From Guillardia theta CCMP2712 (Eukaryota; Cryptophyceae; Pyrenomonadales; Geminigeraceae), in assembly GCF_000315625.1 (NCBI RefSeq), contig NW_005434641.1, positions 167,517 to 231,516 of the forward strand: a stretch of DNA of 64,000 nt, given 5' to 3'. Under the pieces are notes generated by a model that saw only the letters and a list, made by a program, of their open reading frames with translations, did not search any database and was not told the DNA's origin. The stretch's first letter is position 1, and each line of letters begins with the position of its first letter. Of this stretch, positions 1 through 10,400 are shown piece after piece. The translations under genes and the position numbers were made by a program.

Positions 1-416
1 CTTCCTCTAGTGCGAGATCTTGCAAAGAGCTTCTAGAAAGCTGCCCTCCTCCTCGCGCCAATTGTTCCATGTGTCCTGGTGTCCTGATTCTTGTACTAAC
101 GCTTAAATTAGCTGGAATCTAAAATGGTGCGGCGCATGAACCATCCAAAGTATGTGTCTTCATGCTGATGTGATTGGTTGCTGAGTTGCAAGTGCAGCTT
201 CGGCAAGAACTTTGCGCAGCAGGCAAAGGGGGGCATCGCGCCTACCCAGCGCGGCAGGCTGGGTGTGAATCAATATAATAAGGTCAGTGGCCATGACTAT
301 CTCAGCGGTATGCTCCTTGACTTCCGGGATAGACATGGAGGAAATGGAAAGATACGAAAGTGTCCCGCGAACCCATGGTGGCGTGCGGTGTTTCGTATCG
401 CAGTCCCGGGAAAGAC

Positions 417-3400
417 ATGAAAGCCATGGAGGTCCAGACTCAAAGAATTTGTCAGAACCTCAGCCAGCAGAGCGTGGAGTTCATGGCAAGACGTATGGTG
501 CATCCGACGTTCCGTGTGAATTCCAGCAACGACGGTGTGACATCGTCACGAACGCACGATCTGGTCGCTTTTCGTGTGCTCTGCTCAATTTCACCAGTAC
601 ATGCTCGATCCTTGAACAGAGGAGTCTGGACTGAAGGGCGGGTTCTTGTGCTCTCCCCTTCCTGGCAGAGATGTGAGATGGTGAGGCTGCTCTCCTCGAA
701 GCCAAAGATGGGCGCGGAGGAGGAAGTTGACAAGGGCACGTTGGTCCTGCAAGATCGAGCCAAGCAACAGGTCTCACTGCCGTCCAAAGATTCGATGACA
801 TCGAGCTCGGATGAACCGAAGCCATCTTGGTTGGCAACCAAGTGGGCGCATGTGAAGCATGAAGCGTACCACTATTGGCTGGGAACGAAGTTGCTAGGGA
901 AGGAAATCGGCATCTGTGTCGGCATCCTCAAGCAGATCTTGAGGGGGGAAGAGCTGTCTCGTCGTGAATATCGTCAGCTCAGAACGACGTCCACTGATCT
1001 CCTCAAGATGGTTCCATTCGCCATCATCGTGCTTGTTCCTTTCATGGAGCTAGCGCTGCCTGTCATCCTCTGGGCGTTTCCTGGAATTCTTCCTTCGACA
1101 TTCCAGCAGGAGTGGAAGAAGGAGGATGATATGAAGAGGAAGTTGAAGGCTAGGATCGAAGTTGCTGGATTCTTGCAGGACGCGATGAACGACATGGCCA
1201 AGTCCATCAAGATGGTGGAGGCTGAGGACGGCACAGCCGAGAAGTTTGTCGAGTTCATGAAGAAAGTGCAAAGGGGAGACGCGAGGGTTTCAAATGACGA
1301 AATTATCAAGTTCTCCAAGCTGTTCACGGATGATATCACCCTGGACAACGTGGGGAGGATGCAGCTCGTAAACCTCTGCCGCCTGCTGGACATTCCCGTC
1401 TTCGGGACCGACTCCTTCCTCAAGTATCGCCTGCTCGAGAGGATGCGAGCAATCCGCAAGGACGACAGGATGATCGAGATGGAGGGCGTAGACTCCCTGA
1501 GCTTCTTCGAGCTCCGCGAGGCCCTCATGTACCGAGGGATGCGATCGGTGGGCCTTACAAAGTCTGCCTACAAGAACATGCTGGAGAACTGGCTTGACCT
1601 CAGCCTGAAGAAGAACGTCCCCACCACCCTCCTGCTCATGTCCAGAGCCTTCAAGATCACTCAGAATGTTGCGGACGAGGACGCGCTCAAGGACACGATC
1701 CAGGCCATGCCCAGCGCCGCTATGAAGAGTGCGGAGGCACAGGCCGCTGAGCCCGATAAGGTGGGGGGAGAGAGGAGGGTGATGGAAGAGTGGATTAATG
1801 GGATGTGTAGGTGCTGGAGGCCAGGAAGAAGCTGGAACAGATCCAACGCGAGCAGGAGCTGATCAAGCAGGAGAGGATCGAGAAGACGGAGATGATTCTT
1901 GCCGAGCTGCATTTGTCTGCTGGGAGGTGAGCTCACTCTGGGGTTTCGATCATTCTCATCGTGACCCTCTAGGTTCCTGGATAAGAATGCTAGCTCTTGG
2001 CTGCAAGACCGCATGGGTCAGATCACTCTGCAGATACAAGACGGTGCGGAGTCAGGGGAGAAGGATGGGAATTAGTGCTTGTGGCGAGGGCGAGGGGCGA
2101 GGGAAAGGTCGAAGAGCGTGCAGTGACGGTTTTGGTGGAGGGCTGGAAGACACCGTTTTGTCTTGCCGTGACTGTTGCTTGTCCTGCAGGACACGATCAT
2201 GAAGGGGAAGCTTCTCCCGATGCGGAGAGCAAGGAGAACACGAAACTCGCCAACATGCGAATTCAGTTCAGCATGTTGGAAGACCAGCTGCTTGACACTC
2301 TCAGAGAAGCTCTGCAGCCCAAGTGAGTGGGAGTAGAAGTAGGATGATTGATACCTTGACGTTACTGAGACGAGTGCCCGAACCCCTGGAGGAGAGATGA
2401 GAGGAGCAAGGTTCACTGACGGTCCTGTAACAGGTTCGATAAGCTTGACTTGAAGTCAAAGCAATACTTCTCAATCCTCCGGGCCGAGCTGGACTCGAGA
2501 AAGGAGGTTCGAGCGAGGAGGAGGAGGATACGGGAGGAAAGCCACTCTTACAACTAGTCAACAGGAGCTGATTCAAAAGATGCTTGCTGGGCCTGAAAAG
2601 GAGACGGCCAAGCTTGAGGCAGGAGAAGGCACGGAGGAGGTTCAGACAGGTAGCCGCCAGCATGCACGTGAGGCCACCGGGCTGAAGAAGATCTAACAAT
2701 CATATGCCAACAGCACAGGTCAGGATGGAACAGGATGTTGTTACCATCGACGCCGTAGCTGCTGAGGTGGAAAGGAGGAGGGGGGAAGGAGTGAAGCTGA
2801 GATGACGCAACAGGAGAAGCCAAAGAGCATCCCAGCTACGAGCGAGGCGAAGCACGAGGCTTCCCTCGACTACAAGACCCTTGCGGAGGTTGCTGACGTC
2901 ATCATGCTGCTGGCAAGTAAGCAGGGCGCGACGACGGAAGAAAGAGAGCAGGTAGGACGACCAAGAGGTTGAGGACTGGCTGACGCTGGTTCAGCTCGAA
3001 GACTTGAGGTCGCAGACTCGGCACACGGACGAGGAGCTGGCGAGCATTGACATGAGGGACGAGAAGCTGACGGGGAGAAAGTACGTGAACGCCCTCATCG
3101 CTCTTGCTCGTTATCGTGCTCATCCTCATGGCGCGCTCGTGGTGGTGGTCAAGTGACTGTGTGCTCTTGCAGGGAGACGAAAGCTGTTCAGATCCTCAGG
3201 GATCGGGTAAGAGCCTTCGATGGAGCCTCCCATTGCTAGCGGCGGCCCTCCGCTCACTCCGCTGCAGGTGAAGATGATGATGCGGAACTTGGACCACGAC
3301 ATCTCGCGGGTCGGGCATGAGGTGCTGTAGCAGCTGCTGTAGGAGAACAGGGGAGGGCTGAACGCTGGAGTCCCCTGGCAGATCGGGGACAAGTTCTACT

Positions 3401-4374
3401 TGATCGACAGGGATGGCGATGGGATCATCTCGGAGGACGAGCTCAAGGATGCAATTCAGGTTTGTCAGGCAGAGAGTGAGCGAGCGAGCAGACTGACGTG
3501 CTGCCGACCCTCCAGGCTGTGCTCAAGAAGAAACTCAACTCGGAGGAGCTGGCCGCTGTCATTGCTTTCCTCGACGTCTCCCGGGTACTTTGTTGTGGAG
3601 CAGGAGTGTCATTCTCATCCCTCCTATCTTCAGGACGGGAAGATCGACATGCTGGATGTGCAGAAGATCGCTCACTCATTTGCCAGCGCGAGGCACGAGG
3701 TAGGAACCAGTGCTCCCCGTCAGCTCGTGACCTTGTCCGCAGCTGCTGACTAGTGAGGAGGGAATCGCGCATGTCAAACTCCCGGAGTTCATGAACGTTA
3801 GCAGACATCTCCGTCCTTTTCCTCGCATCCTGTCGCTATCAGCTGCCGTTTTCTATTCTCCGTCCCTCCTCTGCCTTTTCTTCCCTCCTCCCACTTCACC
3901 TCCTCTGTGTTCCTCGCCTGCTCCTCCGCATGTGTGTGCCCTGTGCTTCCCTGCTGCTTTTCTCCTTCGACTTCCTCCTCTTCGAGTTTCTCACGCTGGG
4001 CTCAGCAACCCGTTGAGGATCTCACGGACACGCAAGCTGCCATGTGGGGAGCACTGCTGGAGGAATACAGAGACAAGGTGAGACGAGAGAGAGCTGGAAT
4101 GGCTGGGCAGAAGCTAAAATTCTCCAGATTCGGGAGCAAAAGCAGCTGCTTGATACGGAGAAGCGTCTTGAGGTGGGAGGAGGGGAAGGAGGGGTGGACT
4201 CGGGATTCACTTTAGCTGCAGAAGGAAAGATTTGCCAAGGAGAAAGCGGCGCTCGAGGAGGCGAAGGCAAGTTCATTGAGGCTCTGTTCCGAGCTTACAT
4301 GCTTGCAGGCATTGAAGGAGCAGGCGACAAAGGAGCAGGCAGGAAAGGAGCAGGCGCGGGAGGGCGGTGCATGA
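417..4374 (+). CDS. LETM1: LETM1-like mitochondrial inner-membrane protein with EF-hand (multi-exon)
   Basis: LETM1 proteins sit in the mitochondrial inner membrane and act in K+/H+ or Ca2+/H+ exchange and in ribosome binding. Exon 1 runs to 1760 and encodes a basic, Arg-rich N-terminus (RLLSSKP-type presequence) and the family signature around 990-1110: a Tyr-Arg-Gln-Leu-rich stretch followed by the membrane segment MVPFAIIVLVPFMELALP and LPSTF. The LETM ribosome-binding-like domain follows. Intron 1 is 1761-1810 (phase 0). Exon 2 (1811-1926) starts a coiled coil, VLEARKKLEQIQREQEL. Later small exons (about 2190-2323, 2433-2508, then on to 3800) end in an EF-hand loop, DRDGDGIISEDEL, at about 3400-3450. 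The C-terminus is a KEQ-rich helix ending in TGA at 4374, after a last intron at 4267-4308 that appears to be GC-AG. The start could be 417 or the Met at 483. Identity is strong; the middle exon borders are approximate. Confidence 0.9.
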
Positions 4375-4547
4375 TTGAGAAATGAACGTTGAGATGGAGG
4401 ATTCACAAGGCATGACCACAGTGAGAACAAGATAATGCAGCAGGACACAATAGAGCAACATTCAGCAGGTAGCAAAGCAAACTGAGAAAGAGAAATGAAA
4501 TTATTTGCAAGTCAAGGAAGTCTATTCCACCTCTCAGATTAAAAGTT

Positions 4548-5887
4548 TCACTCGTCGTCCATGTCCTCCTCCAGCGCTTTCTTCGCCTCCTCCTCAGCTT
4601 GCTGCAAGCATGTCAATCAGCCATGTGAAGGTGAAAAATCTGCTCGCACTCAACCTGAGCAAGCTCCTTGGGAACCATCTTGTGCTTCCATCCCGATTCC
4701 TCACATATCCAGCTACACAATTCAAGTCAACAATCAGCACACTCCCTCGCCTCCTTCACCAACCTCAACTCAAGCTCGAAGTCCTTATCCTTGACGTCAT
4801 CGTGGACTGAGTGGATGATCCTGGCGACCTCCTTGAGCACTTCTCTGCATGTCGTCTCGTTCAACTTGATCTTCTCCATCTCCACCTTTGCCGGCTGCTT
4901 CCCCTTGCCGATCGCGCAACCAAAGTAGTTGTAGGTCAACCCCGAGGGCTCAATCATCCAGAGGAAGGGTCCATCCTTGTCCACTCCGCCGATCAACACC
5001 GAAGCTCCGAAGGGTCTCACAGACCAGTACATTGTGTACGCATGCACAAATCCAGCTACTCTCTCCGCTAGAACTTTTCCTGGGATGGGCTCTCCATAGA
5101 ACTCCTTGTATGAGGCAGCTTCATCGCGCGCCCTGTTCACAAGTTGTCTTCCATCTGCCAGCAAACCAGACACAGCCATGCCAACATGATCGTCGACGGT
5201 CAACAATCTTCGGCTAGAACCCTCAACCAGCATCTTCGAGATGACCAACTTTTCGAAACCCAACACAACCCCATCCTTGCAGCGGACGCCTACAGCAGTG
5301 CTGCCAACAGGATGTCAGAACAGTACACGCTTCTAGCGTACACTTACCCACTACTCTCCACAGCTTTCCCAGCATATTCTACCTGAAACACTCTCCCATC
5401 TGGCGAGTAACTTGTAGTGTACAAGTCGTACTGTCATGTACAGTCAGCGTTCACACAAAGGAAATGATCTTTGAAACTACTGAGTTCAATCGCTCGTCTT
5501 CATTTACAAGACACAAACGCATCTTCAAACTTTCAAGCTAGATTGACCTACCTACATTCTCATTCTATGGTTAGCCACATACTGCCGAACCCTTTCACCT
5601 AATCAATTGTAGCAACAGCAGCCACATTTTCATTTCTGACCATTAAAGAGGAACACGCGAGAAGAAAAACAAAGATGTCCGTTCTCCCCTGGTTCCAACC
5701 ACAGCATGACAGCGAGAAGGACCAGAATCGTCTCTCCTCTCCTCCTCTCTCCCTATCGAATCCACACCTCTCCTTCAATCTACTTCCTCCTTGTCACATA
5801 CTGTGTTAGATCATCTTCTTCTCCTCCTCCTCCTCTGTCCTTCTTCTCCTCCTCCTCCTCTCTTACCCCAGTGCCGATGGAGCTCAT
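4548..5887 (-). CDS. PSMA3: 20S proteasome subunit alpha type 7-1/PSMA3 (alpha-7)
   Basis: Alpha-ring subunit of the 20S proteasome. Exon 1 (5887-5867) encodes MSSIGTG, exactly the conserved alpha-7 start. Intron 5866-5431 follows, then exon 2 (5430-5348) with [20 protein letters not shown], the proteasome alpha-subunit signature. After a 47-nt intron (5347-5301), exon 3 from 5300 encodes the core, including [36 protein letters not shown] and [13 protein letters not shown]. Two further short exons give [16 protein letters not shown] and an acidic C-terminal tail ending EEDMDDE before the TGA at 4550-4548. An acidic tail is typical of alpha-7 and contacts regulatory particles. Frame is continuous across all inferred junctions, and length (about 250 residues) fits the family. 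It converges on the LETM1 gene with about 170 bases between the two stops. Confidence 0.95.
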
Positions 5888-5899
5888 TGCCGCCGGATG

Positions 5900-7320
5900 G
5901 AGATGGACACCTGGCCAGTGTTCGTTATGTGATCGTTACATAGTTCGTTATCACGACGTTTTAACGAGACCGTGCAGTGAGCGCCGGTTGCGCCGGTACC
6001 GTAGCCTTAAAAAGGCCCCGGCGAGGCCGGGCCGCGGTGTGACTCCCGTACGGTCCGATCCGATCCGATCCGGGCCGATCGGACGGGCGGGGTCGGGGCT
6101 TCTTCTTGCAAACTGCTGAGCGTCTCATTCGAATCCGAGTGCAACCCCATTTCTGACAGGCTCGAGTACCCGACGGTGCCAGTGACCGGCCGCGGCGGCC
6201 GCTCCCGCCCGGGCGGCCGGGCCGGACGGTGAGTCACTGTCAAGCCCGGCCGGGCACTGAGCCTCCGAGCCCCCCGGGTGTTGAGGCAACTGATCAGAGC
6301 AAGCCTCATGACCTCAGGTCATGTCAACTGAGCACTCCCGGAGGGCCGCCTGAGCCTCCGTCGATGACCGTGTGGCTCTGTGCCGCACTGACCGTCAAGC
6401 CGCTCACGGACTGAAGGACAGCAACAGCTACCAGGTTGAATAGGGACGGCGACGTAGGAGGATCACGAAGAAGACAGCAAGAATCTAGGACCCATGGAGA
6501 ACAGCACTGATGTGACTGGCAGGAATAACGGCTGAGAGCAACTATGAGTCAACTCGACAGGAAGCGTTGGATGAGAATCGAAGACCGTCTCATCATGTCA
6601 AGGCGGCCTATGACTCTCTCCACGGTGACTGCCGGGAGCCTCCAGGCTAATCAGTAGTCACGGTGATGGGGCTAGGACGGTCGGACTTGGACCGGAGTCC
6701 GATCGAAGGACCGTACGGGGCATCAGTACGGTAGTACGGTACTACGGTAGTACCGCAGACTCAGTACGAAGCCTTCTGGCAACATCGGCAGTGATCGCAA
6801 GTATCATCACCGTATACTCAGATACTTCAAGTGACTGTCTACTTCGTGTGAGGAGAGAGTTCCAATGGAAATCTCGACATATTCTAAAATTTTGGGCCGC
6901 AGCGCCTCACCGGGGGCCGGGCCTCGGAGTGCCAGATGCCTGTTCAACGGTTGTCATTTACATAACAGGCTTGTAATCAGTCACTTGAGGATATTCAGTC
7001 TCAAGACTTTGGGGATGTGACTTTGGGTGCGGCCGGGCTGGCGGGGCGGCGGGAGCTGAGCCAATCCGGCGAGCCCGGCCGCGCCGCGCGTTCCGAGTGA
7101 CTGAAATGGCATTACCGGCCGCAGTGTGAAGGTGACTCAGACCGCGGACGGTGAAGTGACCCGGGGTGACTCCGGTGACTCTGGCGTATCAGCGGCCCCG
7201 CCGCCGACGGACTCGTGACTCGGTCCGTTTGGCGGGCCGGGCGCGGCCCGGCCGTCGACTCGATCATCGGATAACTGCATTGAACATCTTTGAGTAAAGA
7301 ACATCATGGCCCGGTGTAGT
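5900..7320. other. GC-rich gene-free block
   Basis: About 1.4 kb with no credible coding potential. It is much richer in G and C than the flanking genes and full of GTGACTC/GAGTCAC-like and GCCGGGC-like words. Short local repeats occur, such as three GATCC copies near 6058-6072 and the 17-nt near-perfect palindrome at 6738-6754. Similar blocks recur at about 28.15-28.64, 33.2-33.9, 36.44-37.7, 48.29-49.06 and 51.6-51.96 kb. No RNA gene was recognised. Its function is unknown; old decayed repeats or a chromatin-related element are possible. Confidence 0.5.
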
Positions 7321-7418
7321 TACTGCACGGCACGTTTTTAGTCTGAAACCTTAGTAGTCACCAGTACTAGTAGCTAAAAAAAGAAAGCGCATTCCCCCTT
7401 GACGTCTACGTGACAACG

Positions 7419-10400
7419 ATGTGGGGCTGCTCCTACTGCGAAGTGAGGAAACAGTCTGGCAGCGATGAGACGCTTGTTTGCTTGACCTGCACGTTTGATG
7501 GAGATGCTTTCTTTGCTCGTCTACACTCACATCCTCATATCATGCTCCTTCCGCTTCTGACTCGACAGGCTCCAGATTGGGCTCATTGGGCTCCAGTTTG
7601 GGCTCCATTCAAGTACCAACGACTTCACAACATGCGTAATATCAAGGGCTGCAAGGGGATCGATTTGCTGACATTCAATTGTCTTCATGGCGTTTCCACA
7701 TGTGTGAATGGGCGAGATAGGCGGTAAGTAGTATCTTTATTGGAACTTCCCATTGTCTAGCTGACATGTATCTTCGCGTTTTGGCCGGTTTTCAACCTGG
7801 ATGGTCGTCGTGAATGGGACTGGATAGAGTGTAAGTTAAAATTTCGTCATAAGCATCCAGGGGATGATGAGACTGACATGTACTTGTGTTTTCATGGATG
7901 TTTCATCGGACGGGTCGTGAATAGCGTGTAAGTTATCATCATGACGATTTGGCTCGCTGAACTGTGGTGTTGCAATGTCTGTCGTTTGTCATCGGATGGG
8001 CGATGAATTGGGCATGGCCAGCGGGTAAGTCAAGATCCGATAAAATGCGCGGTCAGGGGAGAATTAAACTGACATGTACTTTGTTTCATCGGATGGGTAT
8101 GGATGGGGCTGGATAGGAGGTAAGCGAGCATGAAGAAAGATGAGTTAGAGATGGATAAGGACTGACATGCATTTCGCAAACTCCATTGTTTTGGCTTGAA
8201 TGGGCCATGAATGGGGCTGGGCCGATGACAGCCGGTAATTGAGGAAGATGAAAGTTGTGCTCAACGATTGGCTGACGTGCTTTTGTTCTTTTCGAAAATG
8301 AAAATCGCTTCTGGCTGGAACTGGAAACAATTGACTGGATAGGGAGTGAGTAGCATTTGCAATGATGCGGTCATGTTTACATTGCATGTTTTTTCTTGAA
8401 ATCTTCTTGTCTCGGTTCGCATGAAAACCTATGCTCCGGATAGTTTGTAAGTGCCTTGTTGAAAGAAACAGTATGCTGACACGTATCTTTGAATCGGTTT
8501 GGGGTGTGAATGGGGCTGGATAGGCGGTAAGTGAGTATGATGAACGATGCGTTGAGGAGACAACAAGCTCAACTGACATTTGATTTTGCTTTTTCTGTCG
8601 TATTTTCTGTCGCTTGGGGTGTGAATGGGGCTGGTTAGGAGGTAAGTTATAATCATGAAAGAAGCGGAACTGACGTAGTGTACTTATGTCTTTTCGTCGA
8701 TTATTTGCGAATTTACTGTTGGTGGGGCTGGATAGAAAGTGAGAATCGCTCAGGGAGCCGTATGTTGGCTGACTTGTATTTTTGCAACTTCCTTCACTTT
8801 GGGCTGCTCGGCTGAGGTGCGAATGGGGCTGGATAGTGGGTAAGTAGCGATGATGAAAGATGCGTTCACAGAACGATAGGGACTGACGTGTACTTGGATT
8901 GTGTATTTATGGGTTTCTCATCGAATTCATTGTTGGTGCGGCTTGATAGAAAGTAAGTGAGGACGATGAAAGATGCGCTCGGGGAAAAATGTTAGCTGAC
9001 ATGTATCTTTTCCATTCGGTTTGTTGCTGTCATGATTTGGGTTCTAGTGCTGCATTTGCTACCTCGACAATAGGTCTGAAGATGAAAGGCAAGCATACAT
9101 GTGTCAGCACTGCAAGGATCGACGCTCGTGCATGCACAGCCTTGAGCAAGAACTTGCATCAGAAAGACCCAGCAGGCAGGACGCCATCGCTAAGATCGAG
9201 GAGGTCCGCAAGCACGTTAACAACGTGGGAAAGCAGTTTGCCGGGAGACTGGACCTGGTCAAGTGTCATTACATCTTCGGTATGCAAGAGATAGATACCT
9301 CTGCTGTCGATGAAGTGAAGCAGCTTCTGTCTGGGGGGGAGCTCGGGAGCTGCTACAACAGCAAGGAGGGTGAGCTTGACATGTCTATCAAGACGGACAG
9401 CATGACACGATATGTGATACGAGATCTGAGAATGAAGAGCCTGCCTCCCTGGATTGCCGATCTCGGCATCCCTCTTCGAATTATCAACGTGTCCGGCAAC
9501 CCCAGCCTCTCTCGCGTTCCCTTGGATGAGCTGTGCAGCATGGAAGCTAGCCTGAAGGAGGTCAAATGTGAGAACTGTATCCGCCTACAGGTGCCTCCCC
9601 CCGAGATCGCCAGGCAGGGAGGGGCAGCTGCCCTCAGGTACCTGCAGAGTGTCAAGAGAGACGGCGAGGCGAACAAGCGGATCAACCTCGTCCTCATCGG
9701 CAACGGAGAAGCAGGCAAGACGAGCGTCCTAAGAGCTCTGAGATCAGAGGAGGACAGGGCGGACAAGATCGAGGTAGACAGGAGGACGATCGGGATAGAC
9801 CTGCACGAGTGGAGGCCCGAGGACGCTGACGGGCTGACGTTCGACGTGATGGACTTCGGGGGCCAGCAGATCTATGCCAAGACGAACCAGTACTTCATCG
9901 TGAGGCGGGCCTTGCACCTACTGGTGTGGAACATAAGGGCGAAGCGAGACGAGCAGAGAAGTGCAGACGACAGCGAGGAGAGCATGGAAAAGCTGAAGAA
10001 GATGATCTCTACATGGCTGCGAGCTACTCAAGCGCGAGTGCCGGGAGCGAGCATATTGTTGGTAGTAACGCATATCGATCTTGCGGAGGCAGGAGAGGTG
10101 GAGCAGCAGTGTGAAGAGGTGAAGGCATGCGTGGAAGAGGAGCTGAGGAAATTGGCAGAGGATGGAGATGAGAATATCCTGCCATTACATGTGATCAACG
10201 GAGGCAAAAGCGTCAGGGTGAATTGCCTTGAGGGAGAGGGGATCAAGGAGCTGCGGCAATTGGTGTGTGAGAACGCGAAAGAGCTGCTGTGGTGGGAGGA
10301 AAGAATTCCTCGATCTTATCTGAGACTGAGAGAAGCTGTGGAGAATCGAAAGTTGGAATCTGTTTCGTACCTCAAGGTAGAGGAGTACAAGAACATGTTG

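Noticed and set aside
7680-9073. CRISPR array or minisatellite reading of the regularly spaced units
   Set aside because: The units are diverged along their whole length, spacing varies from 80 to 115 bases, there are no unique spacers between identical repeats, and each unit carries intron signals in a eukaryotic gene context.
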